Positions 8,696 through 18,100 of a stretch of DNA of 64,000 nt are shown in pieces. The DNA lies in contig NZ_JAFMPY010000013.1 in assembly GCF_017353515.1 (NCBI RefSeq), positions 1 to 64,000 on the forward strand. The letters run 5' to 3'. Origin of the DNA: Jiella sonneratiae. GTDB taxonomy: Bacteria > Pseudomonadota > Alphaproteobacteria > Rhizobiales > Rhizobiaceae. The notes beneath the pieces are model-generated. The model was given only the letters and a program-made list of their open reading frames with translations. It made no database searches and had not been told where the DNA came from. A program made the position numbers and the translations under genes. Numbering within the stretch: position 1 is the first letter of the stretch; each line of letters begins with the position of its first letter.

Positions 8696-9232
8696 TCATT
8701 CGAAGCAGCGGATCTCCGCCTCGGCCTGCGCACGGCGCAGGTCGTCGATCGCCGCCTTGCCCTCGGCAGCGCTGCGAAACAGGCTGCCGTTCTCGCCCGA
8801 GACCTGGCGCATCGACAGCCACGTCGAGGCTTCGACGTAGCGGCTGTAGGGTATCAGCGAGGCGACGACGTCGAAGGAGCAGGAACACTGGTTCAGCGCC
8901 GTCTGCGTGTTGCCGTTGGTGGCCATGCAGGCGAAGACGTAATCGGCGATCGTCGGCGTCGGATAGTCGGCCCGCGTCGACGACGGCGCCATGTCCGGCC
9001 CGACGGGCACTGCCGTCGCCCCGGCGTTCCCGCCGCTCATCGTGCCCGTGAACTTCTGGGCTCCGGCGCCCGCGCCGGGAACCGCGGCAGACCCCGGCGT
9101 CACCGCCTGCCCGCCGGAAACGGCCGGGCCCGTCGCGGTCTGGGCGCTGCCCGCTCCCGCCCCCGCAACGGCGAACGGCACGAAAAGCGCGAGCGCCGCG
9201 AGCGCCAAGCGTCGATTGAAGATCCTCGTCAT
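8696..9232 (-). CDS. Small secreted Cys-containing protein of unknown function
   Basis: The 178-residue product begins MTRIFNRRLALAALALF, a signal peptide ending near GAGSAQ. A low-complexity Gly/Ala/Pro/Val linker of about 60 residues follows. The C-terminal domain carries CMATNGNTQTALNQCSCSFD, the stretch SLIPYSRYVEASTWLSMRQV and a final EIRCFE, so four cysteines that could bind metal or form disulfides. I do not recognise the family with certainty. It is the last gene of a leftward cluster after an SRPBCC and a beta-propeller protein, 128 bases from the latter. The open frame extends upstream to 9364, but ATG 9232 fits the signal peptide. Confidence 0.7.
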   Translation of the reverse strand: MTRIFNRRLALAALALFVPFAVAGAGAGSAQTATGPAVSGGQAVTPGSAAVPGAGAGAQKFTGTMSGGNAGATAVPVGPDMAPSSTRADYPTPTIADYVFACMATNGNTQTALNQCSCSFDVVASLIPYSRYVEASTWLSMRQVSGENGSLFRSAAEGKAAIDDLRRAQAEAEIRCFE

Positions 9233-9360
9233 CTGGCTTCCTCCCGAAGCGGGCCGCCAGCCGGCGCAATCCCGCCTCCCATGATTTCCGTCGCAAATGG
9301 CGTCGGGCGCCGTTTTCCCGCAAAGCGCCGCGGGAAAGGTTCCCGATCTTGACCGCGCGG

Positions 9361-10389
9361 TCACTTCTTTCGAGCGCCCGCCTCGTCCGCCGTCGCCGGC
9401 GCCGGCCCGACGAAGCTGCCGAAGGCGCGCGGCCCGTCCGGAACGTCGACGCTGCCGGTCTCCTCAAGGCCGGCCGCATCGAGCCTGACCAGCGTGTTGG
9501 CGAACCAGTTCGCGACATAGACGCTGGTCCCGTCGCTGCCGGCGGCGATCCCCTCGGGATAGTCGCAGCAGTCGAGTTGGCCGAGCCGCTCGCCATTCGC
9601 CGGATCGAAGACCGTGACGCTCCCGCCATACTGGTCGGTGACGAAGACCTTCCCCATCGTCTCCACCGCATCGTAGGGGTGGGAGCCGACCGGGACGGTG
9701 CGCAGGACGACATGGCTCTCGGCATCGACGACGCTGACCGAATCCGAGCCGACATTGGCGGCATAGACCCGTTTTCCGTCCGGCGAGAACGACACGCCGA
9801 ACGGCCGCTCCCCGACGCCGACGCGGGCGATCACCGCCCCGCTCCGCGCCGCGAAGAATGACAGCTGATCGGAATCGCGGTCGGCGGTGACGACCACTTC
9901 CCCATCGGCGGAGACGACGACGCCTGAGGGCGACTTGCCGGTCTCGAAGCGGCCGGTCACGGCACGCCTTTCCGGATCGACGAGCAGCAGCGAATGGGAA
10001 TACCAGTCGGCGACGTAGACCGGCGCGCCGGACGGGTGGACGGCGATGCCGAGCGGCCCGCCGCCGACATCGACCTCCGCGATCAGCCGGCCGGCCTGCG
10101 TGTCGACGATGGCGACCTGTTTGGAATCCGGCTGCGAGACGTAGGCGCGCCGGCCGTCGCGGCTTACCGCGATGCCGGCAGGCTTGCCGGGGATGTCGAT
10201 CGTGCGGACGACCGCCATCCGGTCGAGATCGACGATCGACAACGTCTCCGCCTCCTGGCTGGTGACATAGGCGCGATCGCCGGCCAGGGCCGGCGTCTGC
10301 GCCGTCGCCACGGCCAGCAGCGCGCCGGCGAGAGCGGCCGCGACGCGCCGAGCCGCCGGTCTGCGCAGCGAAGCGATCGGCCGGCTCAC
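9361..10389 (-). CDS. Secreted YVTN-family beta-propeller protein
   Basis: The 342-residue product has an N-terminal signal peptide (AALAGALLAVATAQTPALA) and about seven repeats of roughly 42 residues. Repeats alternate sequences such as RAYVTSQEAETLSIVDL, PVYVADWYSHSLLLVDP and SVYVANWFANTLVRLDA with the linker pattern P-x-G-I/V-A/S-V/F-S/H-x-D/S-G. This is the YncE/YVTN beta-propeller signature, a periplasmic binding or scaffold fold. The start is GTG 10389 overlapping the SRPBCC stop (GTGA), so the two are translationally coupled. In other bacteria such propellers sit near PQQ dehydrogenases, but none is in view. Confidence 0.8.
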   Translation of the reverse strand: MSRPIASLRRPAARRVAAALAGALLAVATAQTPALAGDRAYVTSQEAETLSIVDLDRMAVVRTIDIPGKPAGIAVSRDGRRAYVSQPDSKQVAIVDTQAGRLIAEVDVGGGPLGIAVHPSGAPVYVADWYSHSLLLVDPERRAVTGRFETGKSPSGVVVSADGEVVVTADRDSDQLSFFAARSGAVIARVGVGERPFGVSFSPDGKRVYAANVGSDSVSVVDAESHVVLRTVPVGSHPYDAVETMGKVFVTDQYGGSVTVFDPANGERLGQLDCCDYPEGIAAGSDGTSVYVANWFANTLVRLDAAGLEETGSVDVPDGPRAFGSFVGPAPATADEAGARKK

Positions 10390-10922
10390 GAGCCCGCTTC
10401 GACCTTCTTCTTCAGGCCTTCGAGGCCTTCGGTGATGAAGCCGGTCACGCCCTTCACCGAGGCTTCGTCGTTGAGCTCGGCCGGCGGGTCGTTGTTCGGA
10501 TAGCCGCGATAGAAGGCGGCGCGCCAGGTCACCTCGGACTTCGCCCCGCCGTCTGCGGGCTTGACGGTGATGGTCGAGGAGTAGTTCGTCGCCGGCAGGA
10601 GGTCGGTGTTCACATGGCCGATGAAGGTGGAATAGCTCATCTTGTCGGCGTCGTATTTGGAGAGTTCCTCCTCCATCATCCCGCCGGACTTGAAGCCGAG
10701 CGTGCGCACCGACCCCTTCTCGTTGCCCTTGCTGGCGTCGGTCATGGCGATCCGCGGATGCCAGGACATGTCGCCGAAATTCTCGATCGCCGCCCAGACC
10801 TTCTCGGGGGCCGCATCGATGGTGATCGTGTCGCTCGCCTTCTGGCGGGTCGGACCATGCGCCGCGGCGATGCCCGGCAGGACGAAAAGCGCCACGACCA
10901 GCGCGGCGAAAGCTCTGAACAC
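10386..10922 (-). CDS. Secreted SRPBCC (START-like) domain protein
   Basis: The 178-residue product has a signal peptide (ALVVALFVLPGIAAAHG) and then an SRPBCC/polyketide-cyclase-like domain: ITIDAAPEKVWAAIENFGDMSWHP is the canonical first strand and helix of this fold, and the C-terminal helix ends GLEGLKKKVEAGS. SRPBCC proteins bind hydrophobic ligands in a deep pocket; export of one is less common. It is the first gene of the leftward three-gene cluster and is coupled to the beta-propeller gene. It faces an acyl-CoA dehydrogenase across a 298-base divergent intergenic region. Confidence 0.78.
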   Translation of the reverse strand: MFRAFAALVVALFVLPGIAAAHGPTRQKASDTITIDAAPEKVWAAIENFGDMSWHPRIAMTDASKGNEKGSVRTLGFKSGGMMEEELSKYDADKMSYSTFIGHVNTDLLPATNYSSTITVKPADGGAKSEVTWRAAFYRGYPNNDPPAELNDEASVKGVTGFITEGLEGLKKKVEAGS

Positions 10923-11220
10923 GGCCAGACTCCTCTTTCGATTCGGTGCCCACCCGAACCATCGGCCGGCGTGACCCTAGTCACAAGGCCCGGCGAGGGA
11001 AAGGGGCATCGCGCCGGCCGGCGCCGGCCCGATGCGCCTGCAGCTCTGCCGGGACGGCCGCATCGATTTACTCTTACGTTCGCGTCAATTATGCTAGAAT
11101 CGCGGCGAAGCGGCGATGCCGTTTCGCGTCGCATCGCGCCCTAGCACGCCCGCCCGTTCCGCATTGCATCGGGCGGCATTCGCATCGGGGCGACGCGGGC
11201 GACGACCGGGAGGACGAGAC

Positions 11221-12423
11221 ATGGACCTGACCTTTTCAGCCGAAGAGACGGCGTTCCGCGCGGAGGTCCGCGCCTTCATCGCCGAGAACGTGCCGAGGGA
11301 CGCAAAGGAAACGCTGCGCGCCGGCCGCCATGTGACGAAGGACCAGCTGCAGCGCTGGACGCGCATCCTGAACGCAAAGGGCTGGTCGGTCCCGCACTGG
11401 CCGGTCGAACACGGCGGCACCGGCTGGGATCCGATCCGCCAGTACATCTTTCTCGACGAGATGCAGCGCGCGCCGGCACCGCAGATGCTGCCCTTCGGCC
11501 ATTCGATGGTCGGGCCGGTGATCTACACCTTCGGCTCCGACGACCAGAAGAAGCGCTTCCTGCCGCGCATCGCCAATCTCGACGACTGGTGGTGCCAGGG
11601 CTTTTCCGAGCCGGGCGCCGGCTCCGACCTCGCCGGCCTCACGACCAAAGCGGTGAAGGACGGCGAGACCTATGTCGTCAACGGCCAGAAGACCTGGACC
11701 ACCCTCGCCCAGCATGCCGACTGGATCTTCTGCCTGGTGCGCACCGACCCGGCGGCGCCGAAAAAGCAGATGGGCATTTCCTTCCTCCTGATCGACATGA
11801 CGACGCCCGGAATCACCGTGCGGCCGATCCGCACCATCGAGGGCGGCCACGAGGTCAACGAGGTGTTCTTCGACGACGTCAGGGTGCCGGCGGAAAACCT
11901 CGTCGGCGAGGAGAACCGCGGATGGGACTATGCGAAGTTCCTGCTCGGCAACGAGCGCACGGGGATCGCCGGCGTCGGCGCCACCAAGGAACGCATCCGC
12001 CGGCTGAAGGAGATCGCCAGGGCGGAACCGTCCGGCGCCGGCACCGTCTGGGACGATCCGCGCTTCCGCGAGAAGGTGGCGGCCGTCGAGATCGAGCTGA
12101 AGGCGCTGGAGATGACGCAGCTGCGCGTCGTCTCGGCGGAAGCGCGGCGCGGCCACGGCAAGCCGGACCCGGCATCCTCTATCCTCAAGATCAAGGGCAC
12201 TGAGCTGCAGCAGGCGGCGACCGAGCTTCTGATGGAGGCGATCGGCCCCTTCGCCCTGCCCTTCGAGGCCGAGGAGATCGAAGGACGCAACGAGCCGCCC
12301 GTCGGGCCGGACTACGCCGCGCCGATCGCGCCGAACTATTTCAACACGCGCAAGGTGTCGATCTACGGCGGCTCCAACGAGATCCAGAAGAACATCATCG
12401 CCAAGGCGATCCTGGGGCTGTGA
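11221..12423 (+). CDS. Acyl-CoA dehydrogenase, large-subunit type (pimeloyl-CoA dehydrogenase PimC-like)
   Basis: The 400-residue flavoenzyme would oxidise an acyl-CoA to its 2-enoyl-CoA. Visible hallmarks are WWCQGFSEPGAGSDLAGL (flavin and substrate contact), VNGQKTWTT, and IYGGSNEIQKNIIAKAILGL near the C-terminus. The N-terminus MDLTFSAEETAFRAEVRAFI resembles the large subunit of the pimeloyl-CoA dehydrogenase (PimC) group. GGGAGG sits just before ATG 11221. A second, shorter acyl-CoA dehydrogenase follows on the same strand; such pairs can form heteromeric enzymes. The substrate is inferred from family resemblance only. Confidence 0.85.
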   Translation: MDLTFSAEETAFRAEVRAFIAENVPRDAKETLRAGRHVTKDQLQRWTRILNAKGWSVPHWPVEHGGTGWDPIRQYIFLDEMQRAPAPQMLPFGHSMVGPVIYTFGSDDQKKRFLPRIANLDDWWCQGFSEPGAGSDLAGLTTKAVKDGETYVVNGQKTWTTLAQHADWIFCLVRTDPAAPKKQMGISFLLIDMTTPGITVRPIRTIEGGHEVNEVFFDDVRVPAENLVGEENRGWDYAKFLLGNERTGIAGVGATKERIRRLKEIARAEPSGAGTVWDDPRFREKVAAVEIELKALEMTQLRVVSAEARRGHGKPDPASSILKIKGTELQQAATELLMEAIGPFALPFEAEEIEGRNEPPVGPDYAAPIAPNYFNTRKVSIYGGSNEIQKNIIAKAILGL

Positions 12424-12462
12424 GGGGGCGCTGAGTCTTCTGGCTGGCGTTGGCGCATGCAT

Positions 12463-12636
12463 ACCCCCCTCTGTCCTGCCGGACATCTCCCCCACAAGGA
12501 GGGAGATCGATCCTGCGCAGAGGGCTACGCCAATCTCAGACGCCCGAAACCGCATAAACGCTGGAAGTGAGGCGACGACGACGAAGCCGCCGATCTCCCC
12601 CCTTGCGCGGGAGATGCCGGCAGGCAGAGGGGGGTG
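12463..12636. repeat. Long palindromic intergenic repeat (rhizobial dispersed type)
   Basis: Two imperfect complementary arms, 12463-12509 and 12591-12636, lie between the two acyl-CoA dehydrogenase genes. The left arm reads ACCCCCCTCTGTCCTGCC then GGACATCTCCCCCACAAGG. The right arm is its inverse with a few mismatches (CTTGCGCGGGAGATGCCGG, CAGGCAGAGGGGGGT). From general knowledge, closely similar palindromes recur in rhizobial genomes. The arms could form a large cruciform or RNA stem. A short related piece occurs at 37080-37104. Confidence 0.75.
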
Positions 12637-12725
12637 CCTCGGCACCGCCTGATCAGAACATCATGTCGACGTCGTTGCCGCAGCAAGGCGGCCCGCCATC
12701 GACGGCAATTTCCGGGAGGAACCAC

Positions 12726-13874
12726 ATGGATTTCGATCTCTCCGAGGAACAGCGCCTCATCAAGGACTCGGTGACGCGGCTGCTGCGCACCGAATACGGC
12801 TTCGAGGCGCGCGAGAAGCATCGGGCCGAGGCGGCCGGTTTTTCCGAAAAGCTCTGGGCATCCTTCGCCGAACTCGGCCTTCTCGCCATCCCCTTCGACG
12901 AGGCCGACGGCGGCCTCGGCGCCGGGCCGGTCGAGACGATGATCGTCATGGAGGCCTTCGGCCGCGCCCTCGTGGTCGAGCCCTATCTCGCCTCGGTGGT
13001 GATGGCGGGCGCCGCCCTGCGCCATGCCGGTTCGCCAGAACAGCGGGCCGAATGGCTGCCGGGCATCGTCGATGGATCCAGCCGCCTCGCCTTCGCCTTC
13101 GCCGAGCGCGGGACACGCTACGATCTCTCCCAGATTGCCATGCGGGCGACCCCGGAGGACGACGGTTTCCGCCTGTCGGGGGAAAAGACGCTGGTGCTGC
13201 ACGGCGACACGGCGACGGGTTTCGTCGTCGCCGCCCGGACGGCGGGGGAGGCCGGCGAAGCGGAAGGCCTCGGCCTGTTCCTCGTGCCGGCCGACGCCGA
13301 GGGGCTGTCGCGGCGCGGCTTTCCGACCCAGGACGGGATGCGCGCCGCCGAACTTTCCTTCGCCGACGTCCGCGTCCCGAAGGAAGCGGTGCTCGGCGAG
13401 CCCGGTGCGGCCGCGGCGACGATCGCCCGGATCGAGGCCGAGGCGATCGCGGCGCTCTGCGCCGAGGCGGTCGGGTCGATGGAGCGGATGGTCGAACTGA
13501 CCGTCGCCTACATCAAGGAACGCAAGCAGTTCGGCGTGCCGATCGCCGCCTTCCAGGTGCTGCAGCACAAGGCGGCCGAGATGTACATCGCGCTCGAACA
13601 GGCCCGCTCGATGGCGATCTTCGCGGCGATGAACGCGGCCGAGAGCGACGAGGGCGCGCGCCGGACCGCCATGGCCGCGGCGAAGGTCCAGATCGGCCGT
13701 TCCGGCCGCTTCATCGCCCAGACCGCGGTCCAGCTTCACGGCGGGGTGGGCGTGACCATGGAGTACGAGATCGCCCACCACTTCAAGCGCCAGGCGATGA
13801 TCGACCTTTCCTTCGGCGATGCCGATCACCACCAGCAGATCGTGGCGGCTGAAGGCGGCCTCGACGACCGGTGA
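12726..13874 (+). CDS. Acyl-CoA dehydrogenase, small-subunit type (PimD-like)
   Basis: The 382-residue product begins MDFDLSEEQRLIKDSVTRLL, characteristic of the PimD-like small subunits that pair with a PimC-like dehydrogenase. The fold is retained: AFAERGTRYDL in the flavin-contact region, AYIKERKQFGVPIAAFQVLQ, and QLHGGVGVTMEYEIAHHFKR near the C-terminus. Whether its own active site is functional is uncertain, since the flavin/substrate region is degenerate compared with the partner. ATG 12726 follows GGGAGGAACCAC, a strong ribosome site. The 302-base gap from the partner is mostly palindromic repeat. Confidence 0.85.
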   Translation: MDFDLSEEQRLIKDSVTRLLRTEYGFEAREKHRAEAAGFSEKLWASFAELGLLAIPFDEADGGLGAGPVETMIVMEAFGRALVVEPYLASVVMAGAALRHAGSPEQRAEWLPGIVDGSSRLAFAFAERGTRYDLSQIAMRATPEDDGFRLSGEKTLVLHGDTATGFVVAARTAGEAGEAEGLGLFLVPADAEGLSRRGFPTQDGMRAAELSFADVRVPKEAVLGEPGAAAATIARIEAEAIAALCAEAVGSMERMVELTVAYIKERKQFGVPIAAFQVLQHKAAEMYIALEQARSMAIFAAMNAAESDEGARRTAMAAAKVQIGRSGRFIAQTAVQLHGGVGVTMEYEIAHHFKRQAMIDLSFGDADHHQQIVAAEGGLDDR

Positions 13875-14008
13875 GGTGGTTCGGCCGGCCTTTCGGGCCC
13901 GGCTGACACCATTCGTTACATATCGATACCGGCGACGAATGGAAGCGCGCCCGCCGGCGACGTATTTCTGGGAGTGTCCCAGACCTCAATTCCCGCGTGC
14001 GTCCGCCG

Positions 14009-15190
14009 ATGAAGCTTCCCGCCATCCGATGGAAACCGACCTGCGTCCTCGTCCTGACGGCCTGCCTCGTCGTCGCCGGGGCGATCCGCATGCCCGAGCG
14101 GCATACCGGCAGCGAGGATGCCGCGAGCGCGGCCTCCGCCGCCGCGCCCGACGCGGCTTCGGACCAGCCGGCGAGCCTGACGGTCACCACCGACACGGTC
14201 CGCCATGACACGATCGGCCGGACGATCGTCGGCAACGGCGTCGTCGCGGCGCATCGCGAGGTCACCATCGGGGCGGAGGCGACCGGCCTCGCTCTCACCG
14301 ACGTCCTCGTGGCACAGGGCGACCGCGTCGAGAAGGGGCAGGTGATCGCGCGGCTCGACGGCTCGCTCCTGAAGGCTCAGATCGCCGAACAGGACGCCGC
14401 GATCGACAGCGCCGAGGCGACGCTCGCCAACGCGGTCTCGACCAGCGACCGCAGCCAGCGGCTGATGAAGTCCGGCACCGTCTCGCGGGAGACCGCCGAG
14501 AGCAACGCCACCAGCGTCGCCACCGCGAAAGCCGCACTCGCCGAGGCCGAGGCGGCCAGAAAGACGCTGGAGGTGCAGCTCGCACGGACCGAGATCCGCG
14601 CCCCCTTCGCCGGCGTCGTCTCCGCCCGGCCTTCCGTGCCGGGCATCATCGTCCAGGCATCGACCGAGATCGCCCGCATCCAGGAGGACGGCGCGCTCGA
14701 GGCGCGGGTCGACGTGCCCGAAGCGGCCGTTTCGAGCCTCGAAGCGGGCGCGAGCGCCGAGATCACCGCCCCCGACGGCCGCACCATCGCAGCGAAGCTC
14801 GCCTCGCTCGACGAAGTGGTCGATTCCGACACCCATCTCGCCCTTGCCGTCGTCCCGCTTCCCGACGGGTCGGGCCTCAGGGCCGGCATGTTCGTCACGG
14901 CGAAGATCGAGGCGGGCGGTGCCGACAGCCTGACCGTCGCCGACCGGGCGCTGACCTGGCAGGAGGGCAAGACCGCGGTGTTCCGGGTCGGCGCCGACGA
15001 TACCGTCGCCGCGATTCCGGTGGCGGTCGGCGCGCGCAGCGACGGCCGCGTCGCCGTCGCCGGCGACCTTGCCGCCGGCGACCGGGTGGTGACGAGCGGC
15101 GCCGGCTTCCTGCAGGACGGCAACAGGGTCCGGCTGGTCACCGAGCAGGCGTCGGCGGAAGCGACCGGCCAGAAGGAGGGCGGCCAGTGA
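14009..15190 (+). CDS. RND efflux periplasmic adaptor (membrane fusion protein)
   Basis: The 393-residue product has an N-terminal membrane anchor or signal (CVLVLTACLVVAGAI) and the HlyD/AcrA adaptor order: a beta-barrel and lipoyl half (VVAAHREVTIGAEATGLALTDVLVAQGDRVEKGQVIARLD), a helical hairpin (about 120-190), the second lipoyl half (LARTEIRAPFAGVVSARP) and barrel/membrane-proximal domains. It bridges the inner-membrane pump to an outer-membrane channel, which is not in the window. ATG 14009 is preferred to the upstream GTG 13997. Its stop overlaps the pump GTG. Substrate is unknown. Confidence 0.88.
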   Translation: MKLPAIRWKPTCVLVLTACLVVAGAIRMPERHTGSEDAASAASAAAPDAASDQPASLTVTTDTVRHDTIGRTIVGNGVVAAHREVTIGAEATGLALTDVLVAQGDRVEKGQVIARLDGSLLKAQIAEQDAAIDSAEATLANAVSTSDRSQRLMKSGTVSRETAESNATSVATAKAALAEAEAARKTLEVQLARTEIRAPFAGVVSARPSVPGIIVQASTEIARIQEDGALEARVDVPEAAVSSLEAGASAEITAPDGRTIAAKLASLDEVVDSDTHLALAVVPLPDGSGLRAGMFVTAKIEAGGADSLTVADRALTWQEGKTAVFRVGADDTVAAIPVAVGARSDGRVAVAGDLAAGDRVVTSGAGFLQDGNRVRLVTEQASAEATGQKEGGQ

Positions 15191-18100
15191 AGAACGTCTC
15201 CGCCTGGGCGATCCGCCACCCGCTGCCGACCATCGTCCTGTTCCTCGCCCTAGCGATCTGCGGTGCCTGGGGGTTCACCCAGCTGCGCGTCAACAACATG
15301 CCGGACATCGACTTCCCGATGGTCAAGGTGACGGTCGCCGAGACCGGCGCCGCGCCGACGGAACTCGAGACCCAGGTGACCGACCTCGTCGAGAATTCCG
15401 TCGCGACGATCTCCAACGTCGAGAGCGTCTCCTCGACGATCAGCGAGGGCTCCTCGGTCACGTCAATCGAGTTCAAGCTCGGCACCGACCTCATCGAGGC
15501 GACCGACGACGTCCAGAATGCCGTCGACGACATCCAGAGCCAGCTCCCGGACGCGGCGGAAACGCCGGTCGTCTCGCGCGTCGAGGCCGGCGATAACGCC
15601 ATCCTGACCTATGTGGTCGACGCGCCCGGCATGAAGCCGGACGAACTCTCCTGGTATGTCGACGAGGACGTCTCCAAGGCACTCCTCGGCGTCGAAGGCG
15701 TCTCGAAGATCGAGCGCTCCGGCGGCGTCGACCGGGCGATCCTCGTCAAGCTCGACCCGGCGCGCATCGACGCCTACGGCACGACGGTCGCCGCCGTCAC
15801 CAAGGCGCTCGCGGCCCAGAATCTCGATCAGGCGGGCGGGCGAACCGTCATCGGCGGCACCGAACAGTCGGTTCGCACGCTCGGCAGCGCCGGCTCGATC
15901 GCCGAGCTCGCGGCAACGCCGATCACCGTCGGCTCGGGCAAGTCGGTGCGGCTGTCCGATCTCGGCCAGGTCGTCGACGGCTGGGAAGAGCCGCGCAGCA
16001 GGGCCCGGCTGAACGGCAAGGAGGTCGTTTCCTTCGAGGTCTACAGCGCCAAGGGCTCGAGCCAGATCGGCGTCACCAAGGCGGCGCGCGCCGCAGTCCA
16101 GGCGATGGACGCCGCCGACCCGAAGGTGAGCTTCACCGAGGTCACGTCCTCGTCGGACTTCGTCCAGGAAAGCTACGACGCCGCCATCGAAGCGCTCTGG
16201 CTCGGGGCGCTGCTCGCCGTCGCCGTGGTCTTCCTCTTCCTCAGGGACGTCCGCGCCACCATCGTCGCCGCGACCGCCCTGCCGATGTCGCTCGTCCCGA
16301 CCTTCTTCGTGATGGAGTGGCTCGACCTTTCGCTCAACAACATCACGCTGCTCGCCTTGTCGCTGGTCGTCGGCATCCTCGTCGACGACGCCATCGTCGA
16401 GATCGAGAACATCGTCCGGCACATGCGCCAGAGCGGCAGGAGCGCCTACGAGGCGGCGATCGAGGCGGCCGACGAGATCGGCCTCGCCGTCGTCGCCACC
16501 ACCGCGACGATCGTCGCGGTGTTCCTTCCCGTCGGCTTCATGCCCGGCATCCCGGGCAAGATGTTCGTCTCCTTCGCCATCGCCGTCTGCGTCTCGGTCG
16601 GCTTCTCGCTGGTCGTTGCGCGGCTGCTGACGCCGCTGATGGGGGCCTATCTCGTCAAGGCCGGCCATGGCTCGACGGAAGAGGACACGCCGCGCTGGGT
16701 GCCGGCCTATCTCGCGCTCCTGCGCCAGGCGCTGCGGTTCCGCTGGCTGACGGCGCTCATCGGCGTCGCCTTCTTCGCCGGATCGGTCTATGTCGCGCTC
16801 GGCCTGCCGACCGAGTTCATGCCCTCGTCCGACCGCGGGCGCTCCCTCGTCGCGGTCGAGCTCGTGCCCGGTTCGAGGCTGGAAGAGACCGACGCGGTGG
16901 TGAAGAGGGTCAGCGCCGTCCTCGAAAAGCAGCCGGAGGTCGAAAGCGTCTTCGCCTCGATCGGCACGGCGAGCGAGGGCGGAGGCGGCCCGCAGCGCAA
17001 CACCACGGCGAGCGTCAATTCGGCGACGGTGACGGCCAATCTCGTCGACCGCGACGCACGGTCCGTCAGCCAGCAGGCGTTCGAAAAGCGCCTCTCCGGG
17101 GCCTTCGACGACATTCCGGGCGCGCGGATCCAGTTCGGCGCCGACGACCAGTCCGGCGCGAAGGTCAAGATCACCCTCGCCGGCGCGGACGGCAAGAAGC
17201 TCGCCGAGACGGCGAACGCGCTCGCCGCCGAAATGCGCGACGTGCCGGGCCTGCTCAATCCGATCTCCGACGCCGCGGCGGCCAAGCCGGAACTCGTCGT
17301 GACGCCCGACAAGCAGCGCATGGCCGCGTTCGGCATCACGGCGAGCGACGTCGCGACGCTCCTGTCGGTCGCCACCATCGGCGCCGACGAGGCGTCGCTG
17401 GCGAAATACAGCCTCGGCGACCGGCAGGTCTACGTCGTCCCGACGCTGAGCGACGACGCGCGGGGCGACCTCGACCGGATCAAGGCGTTGAAGATCGCCG
17501 GAACGTCCGCCTCCGTTCCTCTCGGCTCGATCGCGGATTTCGGCTTCGGCGCCGGCCCGACGACCATCACCCATTACGACGGCGAGCGCACCGCGAGCGT
17601 CGAGGCGGAGCTTTCCGGCATCACGCTGGGCGAGGCGGAGAAGGCGGTCAAGGCCCTGCCCGCGATGCGCGACCTGCCGGCCGGCATCCACGAGAAGGCG
17701 CAAGGCGACGCCAAGCGGATGAACGAGATGTTTTCCGGCTTCGAGATGGCGATGATCACCGGCGTCCTGTTGATGTTCGCGACGCTGGCGCTGCTCTTCA
17801 ACTCGTTCCTGCAGCCGATCACCATCCTGACCGCGCTGCCGCTGTCGATCGGCGGTGCCTTCGGCTTCCTGTGGCTGACCGGCTCGGCGGTGGCGATCTC
17901 GGTGCTGATCGGCGTCCTGCTGCTGATGGGCATCGCCGCCAAGAACTCGATCCTGCTCGTCGAATACGCCATCGTCGCACGGCGGGAAGGAACCTCGCGC
18001 TTCGAGGCACTGATGGAAGCGGCGCAAAAGCGCGCCCGGCCGATCGTCATGACGTCGATCGCCATGGGCGCCGGCATGGCGCCGCTCGCCCTCGGCTTCG

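Noticed and set aside
9232-9364. Upstream extension of the small secreted protein
   Set aside because: The signal peptide begins at the internal ATG 9232; upstream residues look untranslated.
15463-18027. Antisense open frame of 854 codons opposite the RND pump
   Set aside because: It is a shadow of a conserved pump; repetitive Asp/Arg/Gly content and no ribosome site or domain.
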